A DNA stretch of 64,000 nucleotides. It comes from Pseudocitrobacter cyperus. Its GTDB lineage: Bacteria; Pseudomonadota; Gammaproteobacteria; Enterobacterales; Enterobacteriaceae. Below the pieces are notes generated by a model. That model did not search any database and was not told the DNA's origin. It saw only the letters and a list, made by a program, of their open reading frames with translations. A program made the position numbers and the translations under genes. The stretch lies in the NCBI RefSeq assembly GCF_039889165.1, contig NZ_JAYMYY010000006.1, positions 1-64,000 on the forward strand. The letters are read 5' to 3'. Each line of letters begins with the position of its first letter. The first letter of the stretch is position 1. Shown here piece after piece: positions 17,111-25,103 of this stretch.

Positions 17111-18910
17111 ATGAAGAATATACGTAACTTTTCGATCATTGCACATATCGACCACGGTAAGTCGACGCTGTCTGACCGTATCATCCAGATTTGCGGTGGC
17201 CTTTCTGATCGTGAAATGGAAGCCCAGGTTCTCGACTCTATGGATCTGGAGCGTGAACGCGGCATTACCATTAAAGCGCAGAGCGTCACCCTCGACTTTA
17301 AAGCGGCTGATGGCGAAACCTATCAACTGAACTTTATCGACACCCCTGGTCACGTCGACTTCTCTTACGAAGTTTCTCGCTCTCTTGCTGCCTGTGAAGG
17401 CGCACTGCTGGTGGTTGACGCCGGGCAGGGCGTAGAGGCGCAAACCCTGGCGAACTGCTACACCGCCATGGAAATGGATCTGGAAGTGGTTCCGGTTCTG
17501 AACAAAATTGATCTTCCTGCTGCCGATCCTGAGCGCGTGGCGGAAGAAATTGAAGATATCGTTGGTATCGATGCGGCAGATGCTGTGCGCTGCTCGGCAA
17601 AAACCGGCGTGGGCGTCACTGACGTTCTGGAGCGTCTGGTGCGCGACATCCCGCCGCCGGAAGGCGACCCGGATGGCCCGCTGCAGGCGCTGATCATTGA
17701 CTCCTGGTTCGATAACTACCTGGGCGTGGTCTCGCTGGTGCGTATTAAAAACGGCACCATGCGTAAAGGCGACAAAATCAAAGTGATGAGCACCGGTCAG
17801 GTGTATAACGCTGACCGTCTGGGCATCTTCACCCCGAAACAGGTTGACCGTACCGAGCTGAAATGCGGCGAGGTGGGTTGGCTGGTGTGCGCCATTAAAG
17901 ACATCCTGGGCGCACCGGTTGGCGATACGCTGACCCAGGCGCGTAACCCGGCTGACAAAGCGCTGCCAGGCTTTAAAAAAGTCAAACCGCAGGTTTACGC
18001 TGGCCTGTTCCCGGTAAGCTCTGACGATTACGAAAACTTCCGCGATGCGCTGGGCAAACTGAGCCTGAACGATGCCTCCCTGTTCTATGAGCCGGAAAGC
18101 TCTACCGCGTTGGGCTTCGGCTTCCGCTGTGGCTTCCTCGGTCTGCTGCACATGGAGATAATCCAGGAACGTCTGGAGCGTGAATACGATCTGGATCTCA
18201 TCACCACCGCGCCGACCGTAGTCTACGAAGTAGAGACCACTAACAAAGAGGTCATCTACGTCGACAGCCCGTCCAAGCTGCCGCCGCTGAACAACATCGC
18301 GGAGCTGCGTGAGCCGATTGCCGAGTGTCATATGCTGCTGCCGCAGGAGTATCTGGGCAACGTTATCACTCTGTGCGTTGAAAAACGCGGTGTGCAGACC
18401 AACATGGTTTACCACGGTAAGCAGGTGGCGCTGACCTATGAAATCCCGATGGCGGAAGTGGTGCTCGACTTCTTCGACCGTCTGAAGTCGACGTCACGCG
18501 GCTATGCGTCGCTGGATTACAACTTCAAACGCTTCCAGGCCTCTAACATGGTACGCGTGGATGTTCTCATCAACAGCGAGCGTGTGGATGCGCTGGCACT
18601 GATCACCCACAACGACAATGCGCCGTACCGTGGCCGTGAACTGGTTGAGAAGATGAAAGAGCTGATCCCTCGTCAGCAGTTTGATATCGCGATTCAGGCG
18701 GCCATCGGCAACCACATTATCGCGCGTTCTACGGTGAAACAGTTGCGTAAAAACGTCCTGGCGAAATGCTACGGCGGTGACGTCAGCCGTAAGAAAAAGC
18801 TGCTGCAAAAACAGAAAGAGGGTAAAAAGCGTATGAAGCAGGTCGGTAACGTCGAACTGCCGCAGGAAGCTTTCCTCGCCATTCTGCACGTCGGAAAAGA
18901 CGGTAAATAA
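17111..18910 (+). CDS. lepA: translation elongation factor 4 (LepA)
   Basis: Ribosome-dependent GTPase related to EF-G, implicated in translation under stress and in 30S assembly. GTP-binding motifs are G1 AHIDHGKST (residues 11-19), G2 around GITIKAQ, G3 DTPGH and G4 NKID. The unique C-terminal LepA domain is present (KKLLQKQKEGKKRMK). The 599 residues equal E. coli. The start context is weak (TAAGG some 15 bp before ATG) but homology begins precisely at MKNIRNFSIIAHIDHG. Co-transcribed with lepB, which starts 16 bp later. Confidence 0.98.
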   Translation: MKNIRNFSIIAHIDHGKSTLSDRIIQICGGLSDREMEAQVLDSMDLERERGITIKAQSVTLDFKAADGETYQLNFIDTPGHVDFSYEVSRSLAACEGALLVVDAGQGVEAQTLANCYTAMEMDLEVVPVLNKIDLPAADPERVAEEIEDIVGIDAADAVRCSAKTGVGVTDVLERLVRDIPPPEGDPDGPLQALIIDSWFDNYLGVVSLVRIKNGTMRKGDKIKVMSTGQVYNADRLGIFTPKQVDRTELKCGEVGWLVCAIKDILGAPVGDTLTQARNPADKALPGFKKVKPQVYAGLFPVSSDDYENFRDALGKLSLNDASLFYEPESSTALGFGFRCGFLGLLHMEIIQERLEREYDLDLITTAPTVVYEVETTNKEVIYVDSPSKLPPLNNIAELREPIAECHMLLPQEYLGNVITLCVEKRGVQTNMVYHGKQVALTYEIPMAEVVLDFFDRLKSTSRGYASLDYNFKRFQASNMVRVDVLINSERVDALALITHNDNAPYRGRELVEKMKELIPRQQFDIAIQAAIGNHIIARSTVKQLRKNVLAKCYGGDVSRKKKLLQKQKEGKKRMKQVGNVELPQEAFLAILHVGKDGK

Positions 18911-18926
18911 TTCTTAAGGAGTTGGC

Positions 18927-19901
18927 ATGGCGAATATGTTTGCCCTGATTCTGGTGATTGCCACACTGGTCACGGGCCTTTTGTGGTGCGTTGATAAATT
19001 TATCTTCGCGCCCAAACGTCGGGAACGTCAGGCTGCGGCGCAGGTCGCAACCGGAGATGCGCTGGACAAAAAAACGCTGAAAAAAGTGGGTCCGAAACCG
19101 GGCTGGCTTGAAACTGGCGCGTCCGTCTTTCCGGTGCTGGCGATTGTGCTCATCGTGCGTTCTTTTATTTATGAGCCATTCCAGATCCCATCCGGCTCAA
19201 TGATGCCGACGCTGTTAATTGGTGATTTTATCCTTGTGGAAAAATTCGCCTACGGCATCAAAGATCCTATTTACCAGAAAACGATTATCGAAACGGGTCA
19301 TCCGAAACGTGGCGATATCGTGGTCTTTAAATATCCGGAAGATCCGCGCCTTGATTACATCAAACGCGCGGTGGGTCTGCCGGGTGATAAAGTCACTTAC
19401 GATCCGATCAGCAAAGAAGTCACGATTCAACCGAACTGCAGTTCAGGCCAGGCTTGCGGTAACGCGTTGCCGGTGACCTACTCGAACGTTGAACCAAGTG
19501 ATTTCGTGCAGACCTTTGCCCGTCGTAACGGCGGCGAAGCGACCAGCGGTTTCTTTGAATTGCCGAAAGGCGAAACCAAAGAAAACGGCATTCGTTTGAC
19601 CGAACGCCAGGAGACGCTGGGTGAGGTGAATCACCGCATTCTGACCGTGCCAATCGCACAGGATCAGGTCGGCATGTACTATCGCCAGTCAGGTTTACAG
19701 CCGGCTACGTGGATTGTGCCGCCGGGTCATTACTTCATGATGGGTGATAACCGCGACAACAGCGCCGATAGCCGTTACTGGGGCTTCGTGCCGGAAGCGA
19801 ACCTGGTCGGGAAGGCGACGGCCATCTGGATGAGCTTCGAAAAACAGGAAGGTGAATGGCCAACCGGTGTACGTTTAAGCCGCATTGGTGGTATTCACTA
19901 A
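18927..19901 (+). CDS. lepB: signal peptidase I LepB
   Basis: Inner-membrane serine protease that removes signal peptides from secreted pre-proteins. Two N-terminal transmembrane helices (about 4-22 and 62-78) flank a basic cytoplasmic loop. The catalytic Ser91 is in PSGSMMPTL and the general base Lys146 in YIKRAVGLPGD; the box E motif GDNRDNSADSRYWG follows near 274. The length of 324 residues equals E. coli. AAGGAG lies upstream of the ATG, 16 bp after lepA. Confidence 0.98.
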   Translation: MANMFALILVIATLVTGLLWCVDKFIFAPKRRERQAAAQVATGDALDKKTLKKVGPKPGWLETGASVFPVLAIVLIVRSFIYEPFQIPSGSMMPTLLIGDFILVEKFAYGIKDPIYQKTIIETGHPKRGDIVVFKYPEDPRLDYIKRAVGLPGDKVTYDPISKEVTIQPNCSSGQACGNALPVTYSNVEPSDFVQTFARRNGGEATSGFFELPKGETKENGIRLTERQETLGEVNHRILTVPIAQDQVGMYYRQSGLQPATWIVPPGHYFMMGDNRDNSADSRYWGFVPEANLVGKATAIWMSFEKQEGEWPTGVRLSRIGGIH

Positions 19902-20041
19902 ATCTTGTCAGGCGTTATGGGGAGGCAATATTGCTCCCCATAAATTATTTAGCAGTTAAATCACTCCAGACTAACGACATCCCTTGTCGTTGCGTATAGA
20001 ATATCCCCCCGAAGTTACACATGTCTTTCTTAAGAGACACG

Positions 20042-20084
20042 GCACACGAAACCGTATTGGTATTTTCAGATCTGTTTCGTGTGC
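20042..20084 (+). promoter_or_regulatory. stem-loop in the rnc leader
   Basis: An 11-bp perfect inverted repeat, GCACACGAAAC (20042-20052) and GTTTCGTGTGC (20074-20084), lies 33 bp before rnc. In E. coli RNase III cleaves a leader hairpin of its own operon and so limits its expression; position and form match such a site. A shorter arm pair (GTCTTTC...GAGAC) sits just upstream. Confidence 0.75.
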
Positions 20085-20117
20085 TGAATTTTTGACGCAT
20101 TCATTTATTGGTATCGC

Positions 20118-20798
20118 ATGAACCCCATCGTAATTAATCGGCTTCAACGGAAGCTGGGCTACACTTTTGTTCATCAGGAGTTGTTGCAGCAGGCATTAAC
20201 CCATCGCAGTGCCAGCAGCAAACATAACGAGCGCTTAGAGTTTCTGGGCGATTCTATTTTAAGCTACGTCATCGCAAACGCGCTGTATCACCGTTTCCCA
20301 CGCGTGGATGAAGGTGATATGAGCCGCATGCGCGCGACGCTGGTTCGCGGTAATACGCTGGCAGAGATCGCCCGTGAATTTGAACTCGGCGAGTGCCTGC
20401 GTTTAGGCCCTGGTGAACTGAAAAGTGGCGGCTTCCGTCGCGAATCTATTCTCGCGGATACAGTTGAAGCGCTGATTGGCGGGGTGTTCCTCGACAGCGA
20501 TATTCAGAATGTCGAGAAGTTAATCCTCTCCTGGTATCAAACGCGTCTGGACGAAATCAGCCCCGGCGACAAACAAAAAGATCCTAAAACACGCTTGCAG
20601 GAGTATCTGCAAGGCCGCCATCTGCCGCTGCCGTCTTATCTGGTGGTGCAGGTGCGTGGGGAAGCACACGATCAGGAATTTACTATCCACTGCCAGGTTA
20701 GCGGCCTGAGTGAACCGGTGGTTGGCACAGGTTCCAGCCGTCGCAAGGCGGAGCAGGCTGCCGCCGAACAGGCGTTGAAAAAACTGGAGCTGGAATGA
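20118..20798 (+). CDS. rnc: ribonuclease III
   Basis: Double-strand-specific endoribonuclease processing rRNA precursors and many mRNAs. The signature ERLEFLGDSIL carries Glu38, Glu41 and Asp45; a second acidic cluster (ADTVEALIGG) provides Asp114/Glu117. The C-terminal double-stranded-RNA-binding domain (about 155-225) ends AEQAAAEQALKKL. Length is 226 residues, as in E. coli. First gene of rnc-era-recO; its stop overlaps the era start by 4 bp. A leader hairpin suggests autoregulation. Confidence 0.98.
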   Translation: MNPIVINRLQRKLGYTFVHQELLQQALTHRSASSKHNERLEFLGDSILSYVIANALYHRFPRVDEGDMSRMRATLVRGNTLAEIAREFELGECLRLGPGELKSGGFRRESILADTVEALIGGVFLDSDIQNVEKLILSWYQTRLDEISPGDKQKDPKTRLQEYLQGRHLPLPSYLVVQVRGEAHDQEFTIHCQVSGLSEPVVGTGSSRRKAEQAAAEQALKKLELE

Positions 20799-21700
20799 AC
20801 GAAGATAAAACTTACTGCGGATTTATAGCCATCGTCGGACGTCCGAACGTTGGCAAATCTACCCTGCTGAACAATCTGCTGGGGCAGAAAATTTCCATTA
20901 CCTCGCGTAAAGCGCAGACCACCCGTCACCGCATTGTCGGTATTCATACGGAAGGTGCTTATCAGGCAATTTATGTCGATACCCCGGGTCTGCACATGGA
21001 AGAAAAGCGCGCCATCAACCGCCTGATGAACAAGGCGGCGAGCAGCTCCATCGGTGATGTTGAGCTGGTGATTTTTGTCGTGGAAGGCACCCGCTGGACG
21101 CCGGACGACGAAATGGTGCTGAACAAACTGCGCGAAGGAAAAGCGCCGGTGATTCTGGCCGTAAACAAAGTCGATAACGTGCAGGAAAAAGCAGATCTTC
21201 TGCCGCACCTGCAGTTCCTTGGCAGCCAAATGAACTTCCTCGACATCGTACCGATGTCTGCGGAAACCGGGCTGAACGTTGATACCATCGCCGGGATCGT
21301 GCGCAAACATCTGCCGGAAGCGATTCATCACTTCCCGGAAGATTACATCACCGATCGCTCTCAGCGCTTTATGGCGTCTGAAATCATCCGTGAAAAACTG
21401 ATGCGTTTCCTCGGCGAAGAACTGCCGTACTCCGTTACCGTTGAAATTGAGCGTTTTGTGACTAACGAGCGCGGCGGTTACGACATCAACGGCCTGATCC
21501 TCGTTGAGCGTGACGGGCAGAAAAAGATGGTGATTGGTAACAAAGGTTCCAAAATCAAAACCATTGGTATTGAAGCCCGTAAAGACATGCAGGAAATGTT
21601 CGAAGCCCCGGTTCACCTGGAACTGTGGGTGAAAGTGAAATCCGGCTGGGCTGATGACGAGCGCGCGTTGCGTAGTCTTGGCTATGGCGACGATCTGTAA
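20795..21700 (+). CDS. era: GTPase Era
   Basis: Essential Ras-like GTPase binding the 3' end of 16S rRNA in 30S subunit maturation. G1 GRPNVGKST (15-23), G3 DTPGLH, G4 NKVD, and a C-terminal KH RNA-binding domain with VIGNKGSKIKTIG (about 240-252). The 301 residues equal E. coli. The start overlaps rnc, so the two are translationally coupled. Downstream, an ERIC element of about 125 bp separates it from recO, unlike the close spacing I recall for E. coli. Confidence 0.98.
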   Translation: MNEDKTYCGFIAIVGRPNVGKSTLLNNLLGQKISITSRKAQTTRHRIVGIHTEGAYQAIYVDTPGLHMEEKRAINRLMNKAASSSIGDVELVIFVVEGTRWTPDDEMVLNKLREGKAPVILAVNKVDNVQEKADLLPHLQFLGSQMNFLDIVPMSAETGLNVDTIAGIVRKHLPEAIHHFPEDYITDRSQRFMASEIIREKLMRFLGEELPYSVTVEIERFVTNERGGYDINGLILVERDGQKKMVIGNKGSKIKTIGIEARKDMQEMFEAPVHLELWVKVKSGWADDERALRSLGYGDDL

Positions 21701-21707
21701 GTTTCCC

Positions 21708-21832
21708 ATACCCTATGGCTTTCATGGTGCAGGAAGGCGGCAAGAGTGTGAATCCCCAGGAGCTTACATTAGTAAGTGACTGGTGTGAACAGTCGCAGCC
21801 AACGCACCTGCGGCTTGAAAGACGACGGGTAT
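21708..21832. repeat. ERIC (intergenic repeat unit) between era and recO
   Basis: A full-length element of about 125 bp with ATACCC and GGGTAT termini. Its core contains the exact complement of the standard ERIC1R primer (GTGAATCCCCAGGAGCTTAC plus AT) followed by a close match to ERIC2 (AGTAAGTGACTGGTGTGA). The whole forms a long imperfect hairpin. It lies inside the rnc-era-recO operon and its right terminus supplies the ATG that precedes recO. Confidence 0.92.
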
Positions 21833-21833
21833 G

Positions 21834-22541
21834 ATGGAAGGCTGGCAGCGCGCATTCGTCCTGCATAGTCGCCCCTGGAGCGAAACCAGCCTGATGCTGG
21901 ACGTCTTCACGGAAGAGTCGGGTCGCGTGCGCCTTGTTGCTAAAGGCGCACGTTCCAAACGTTCCAATCTGAAAGGCGCGCTTCAGCCTTTTACCCCCCT
22001 GTTAGTTCGCTTTGGCGGGCGCGGTGAAGTCAAAACCCTGCGCAGCGCGGAAGCGGTTTCACTGGCGCTCCCCCTGAGCGGCATCACGCTGTACAGCGGT
22101 CTCTACGTCAACGAATTACTCTCTCGCGTACTTGAACACGAAACCCGCTTCTCCGAACTCTTCTTCGATTACCTGCACTGCATTCAGGCGCTGGCGGGAG
22201 CATCCGGATCGCCCGAACCTGCGCTGCGTCGCTTTGAGCTGGCGCTGCTGGGGCATCTGGGATACGGCGTCGATTTTCTGCACTGTGCAGGGAGCGGCGA
22301 TGAAGTGGATGACACCATGACCTATCGCTATCGCGAAGAGAAAGGCTTTATCGCCAGTATCGTGATTGATCATTACACCTTCACGGGTCATCAGCTTAAA
22401 GCACTGGCCAGCCGCGAGTTTCCGGATGTGGATTCGCTGCGTGCCGCAAAACGCTTTACCCGTATGGCGCTGAAGCCGTATCTTGGGGGCAAGCCGCTAA
22501 AAAGCCGGGAGTTGTTCCGGCAATTTTTGCCAAAAAAATAA
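21834..22541 (+). CDS. recO: DNA repair protein RecO
   Basis: Recombination mediator that with RecR loads RecA onto SSB-coated single-stranded DNA. It opens with an OB-fold domain (MEGWQRAFVLHSRPWSETSL) and continues with a helical domain ending LKSRELFRQF. ATG 21834 matches the E. coli start; an adjacent in-frame ATG at 21831 comes from the ERIC terminus and could be used. The protein is 235 residues, about seven shorter than E. coli: it stops after LPKK, so the basic tail RTVKTHYE is missing. No strong Shine-Dalgarno is visible, because the upstream sequence is the ERIC. Confidence 0.94.
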   Translation: MEGWQRAFVLHSRPWSETSLMLDVFTEESGRVRLVAKGARSKRSNLKGALQPFTPLLVRFGGRGEVKTLRSAEAVSLALPLSGITLYSGLYVNELLSRVLEHETRFSELFFDYLHCIQALAGASGSPEPALRRFELALLGHLGYGVDFLHCAGSGDEVDDTMTYRYREEKGFIASIVIDHYTFTGHQLKALASREFPDVDSLRAAKRFTRMALKPYLGGKPLKSRELFRQFLPKK

Positions 22542-22590
22542 AATCCTCCCTTTGAGCCGGCACCGTACTGGACACTGTGCACAACCGGTT

Positions 22591-22624
22591 CCCTCTCCCT
22601 CCGGGAGAGGGTTAGGGTGAGGGG
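22591..22624. repeat. G/C-rich palindromic repeat (CCCTCTCCC family), recO-pdxJ
   Basis: CCCTCTCCC-tcc-GGGAGAGGG, a 9-bp perfect hairpin, followed by the tail TTAGGGTGAGGGG. The same unit occurs at 39.7 and 61.3 kb, always in a gap between genes. It is a REP-like extragenic repeat of enterobacteria. Confidence 0.85.
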
Positions 22625-22658
22625 AAAACGAACACCGAACTAAAAACCGAGGATTGTC

Positions 22659-23390
22659 ATGGCTGAATTACTGTTAGGCGTCAATATTGACCACATTGCC
22701 ACCCTGCGTAACGCGCGCGGCACGGCGTATCCAGACCCGGTTCAGGCGGCATTTATCGCCGAACAGGCGGGCGCGGACGGCATTACCGTTCACCTGCGTG
22801 AAGACCGTCGTCACATCACCGACCGCGACGTGCGTATCCTGCGTCAGACGCTCGACACGCGCATGAATCTGGAAATGGCGGTCACCGAAGAGATGCTGAA
22901 CATTGCCGTCGACACCAAACCGCATTTTTGCTGCCTGGTGCCGGAAAAACGTCAGGAAGTGACCACGGAAGGCGGTCTCGACGTTGCGGGTCAGCGTGAC
23001 AAAATGCGCGATGCCTGCAAACGCCTCGCCGATGCAGGCATCCTGGTTTCTCTGTTTATCGATGCCGATAACGAGCAGATTAAAGCCGCGGCAGAAGTCG
23101 GCGCGCCTTATATCGAAATTCACACGGGTTGCTATGCCGATGCTGAAACCGACGCAGAGCAGGCCAAAGAACTGGAACGTATCGCGCACGCCGCAACCTA
23201 TGCCGCAAGCCTGGGGCTGAAAGTGAACGCCGGGCACGGCCTGACTTATCACAACGTGAAAGCCATCGCCGCGCTGCCTGAGATGCACGAGCTGAATATC
23301 GGCCACGCCATCATCGGCCGCGCGGTGATGACGGGTCTGAAAGAGGCGGTTGCCGAAATGAAACGCCTGATGCTGGAAGCGCGCAAATAA
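22659..23390 (+). CDS. pdxJ: pyridoxine 5'-phosphate synthase PdxJ
   Basis: Condenses 1-deoxyxylulose 5-phosphate with 3-amino-2-oxopropyl phosphate to form pyridoxine 5'-phosphate, the ring-closing step of vitamin B6 synthesis. TIM barrel of 243 residues; conserved segments are GVNIDHIATLRNARG at the N-terminus, ITVHLREDRRHI, and GHGLTYHNV near residue 192. ATG with GAGGA upstream. Its last base is the first base of acpS, so the pair is coupled, as in E. coli. Confidence 0.97.
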   Translation: MAELLLGVNIDHIATLRNARGTAYPDPVQAAFIAEQAGADGITVHLREDRRHITDRDVRILRQTLDTRMNLEMAVTEEMLNIAVDTKPHFCCLVPEKRQEVTTEGGLDVAGQRDKMRDACKRLADAGILVSLFIDADNEQIKAAAEVGAPYIEIHTGCYADAETDAEQAKELERIAHAATYAASLGLKVNAGHGLTYHNVKAIAALPEMHELNIGHAIIGRAVMTGLKEAVAEMKRLMLEARK

Positions 23391-23770
23391 TGGCGATTCT
23401 GGGGCTCGGAACAGACATTGTCGAAATTACGCGTATCGAAGAGGTGATTACCCGCAGCGGCGATCGCCTCGCTCGTCGCGTATTAACTGACAATGAGTGG
23501 GCAATCTGGGAAACGCATCAGCAACCGGTGCGTTTTCTGGCGAAGCGCTTTGCGGTGAAAGAAGCGGCAGCGAAAGCCTTTGGCACCGGCATCCGTAATG
23601 GCCTGGCGTTTAACCAGTTTGAAGTGTACAACGACGAAATGGGTAAACCGAAACTGCGCCTGTGGGGCGAAGCGCAGAAGCTGGCGGAGAAACTGGGCGT
23701 GGCGCACATACACGTTACTCTGGCGGATGAGCGCCGCTATGCCTGTGCGACGGTGATTCTGGAAAGCTAG
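23390..23770 (+). CDS. acpS: holo-[acyl-carrier-protein] synthase AcpS
   Basis: Transfers 4'-phosphopantetheine from CoA to the acyl carrier protein. The phosphopantetheinyl-transferase motifs GLGTDIVEITRIE (Asp9 binds Mg2+) and RFAVKEAAAKAFG (Glu near 58) are intact; 126 residues as in E. coli. The ATG overlaps the pdxJ stop. Its 3' end overlaps the convergent yfhL by 4 bp. Confidence 0.97.
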   Translation: MAILGLGTDIVEITRIEEVITRSGDRLARRVLTDNEWAIWETHQQPVRFLAKRFAVKEAAAKAFGTGIRNGLAFNQFEVYNDEMGKPKLRLWGEAQKLAEKLGVAHIHVTLADERRYACATVILES

Positions 23771-24027
23771 ATTTTGTCGGCGTGGTGCATCGCCACAAAT
23801 TTATCCCAAAGCTGTTCTTCGCTCTCGACGTGTGCCGGGTCTTTCAAAATAGTATTGGGGATCGGGCACACTTTCTGACAGGTCGGCGTCTCATAATGAC
23901 CGATGCACTCGGTGCAGCGATCGCTATTGATCTCATAGATGCTATCACCCATCGAAATGGCTTCATTCGGACATTCCGGTTCGCACATATCGCAATTGAT
24001 GCATTTTTTGGTGATTAACAGCGCCAT
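23767..24027 (-). CDS. yfhL: ferredoxin YfhL, 2[4Fe-4S]
   Basis: Small electron carrier with two [4Fe-4S] clusters, of the Alvin type. The first motif is CINCDMCEPECP; the second, CTECIGHYETPTCQKVCP, has the 6-8 residue insertion between its second and third cysteines typical of that type. The 86 residues equal E. coli. It is transcribed convergently with acpS. Physiological partner is unknown to me; the neighbouring LysR gene on the same strand starts upstream of it and could read into it. Confidence 0.94.
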   Translation of the reverse strand: MALLITKKCINCDMCEPECPNEAISMGDSIYEINSDRCTECIGHYETPTCQKVCPIPNTILKDPAHVESEEQLWDKFVAMHHADKI

Positions 24028-24064
24028 CAGGAAACTCTCAGAAACAACCTATTCGGGCCGCGCA

Positions 24065-24988
24065 TTATACGCGCATTTTCTGCTCAGACCATACTTTTTC
24101 CGGGGTAATCGTATCGCTACCGTAGTGATCTTTGATTTGCGTCAGCAGGTCGCGCACCGGCTCATCAGGAAGCAAATCGCTGCTGTGAACCAGCATGACC
24201 TGCTGGTAAAACGTCGGTTCCTGTAGCGACATCAGCCGCACGTTTTTTGCGGGCGTGGATCGGAGCAATGAACGCGTGAGCAGCGCGATGCCAATTTCAG
24301 CCTCGGCATATTCCAGGCAGGAGTAGTGGTTATCCAGCTCGCAAATGATATTGGGTGCGATATGACGCCTGCCAAGCTCACTGGCAATCACCCCTCGCAG
24401 CAGCAATGATTCATTGAGGATGATAATGGGTTGCCCAGCCAGTTGTTCCAGATGTAACGTAGCCTGCCGCGCCAGAGGATGGGAAAGCGGTACTGCCGCC
24501 ACGATCTCATCCTCAAAGAGGCGGATCGCGCAGATGTTTTCAGGCACACGGCACTGATAAACGATACCAAAGTCGATCACTTTATCGCCGATTTTTTTAA
24601 TCGTCTGTTCTGTGGAAAACTCTTTTACCGTCAGGGCTATCTCCGGATATTTCGCACTAAATTGTTTGAAAATGGGCAGCACCAGATGGCTTCCCGAGAC
24701 GCCGAGAGAAATGTTATCGCGAGTCTGATATTGGTAGAGCGATAATTCATTCTGGGCTTTTTTTATATCCTGCAGGATTTTTATGGCATGGGTACGTAAT
24801 ACTTCCCCCGCACGGGTTAACTCAATGTGACGGCCTTTACGTTGGAAAAGAATAATTTTAGATGATGATTCTAATTGTTTTATTTGCTGGCTTAATGATG
24901 GCTGCGTAATAAACAGCCGTGCAGCGGCTCGCCCGTAATGCAGTTCGTCACTAAGTATCAGAAAAGACTGTAATTGCTTAAGGTTCAT
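24065..24988 (-). CDS. LysR-family transcriptional regulator
   Basis: LTTR of 307 residues from ATG 24988. A winged helix-turn-helix fills the N-terminus (MNLKQLQSFLILSDELHYGRAAARLFITQPSLSQQIKQLE) and a periplasmic-binding-like effector domain follows. Upstream in-frame starts would add residues without homology. It is divergent from an MFS gene across 115 bp, the usual LysR arrangement, so it probably controls that carrier and the reductase behind it. E. coli K-12 has no gene here. Effector unknown; a carboxylic or 2-oxo acid is a guess from the neighbours. Confidence 0.88.
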   Translation of the reverse strand: MNLKQLQSFLILSDELHYGRAAARLFITQPSLSQQIKQLESSSKIILFQRKGRHIELTRAGEVLRTHAIKILQDIKKAQNELSLYQYQTRDNISLGVSGSHLVLPIFKQFSAKYPEIALTVKEFSTEQTIKKIGDKVIDFGIVYQCRVPENICAIRLFEDEIVAAVPLSHPLARQATLHLEQLAGQPIIILNESLLLRGVIASELGRRHIAPNIICELDNHYSCLEYAEAEIGIALLTRSLLRSTPAKNVRLMSLQEPTFYQQVMLVHSSDLLPDEPVRDLLTQIKDHYGSDTITPEKVWSEQKMRV

Positions 24989-25103
24989 TGCAGGCTTCGC
25001 AGAATAGGAATTTATTATCACCATTATAAAAATTACCAAATGGTTTGCCTATTTCATCTTTTTTAAACTGTGAGCAGTTTATTTTTATAAAGGGAAATAA
25101 AAA

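Noticed and set aside
17099..18415. A 438-codon open frame antisense to lepA
   Set aside because: Same reason: antisense shadow of a highly conserved GTPase gene.
20672..21709. A 345-codon open frame antisense to era
   Set aside because: Fully covered by rnc and era; composition is that of a reverse-strand shadow.
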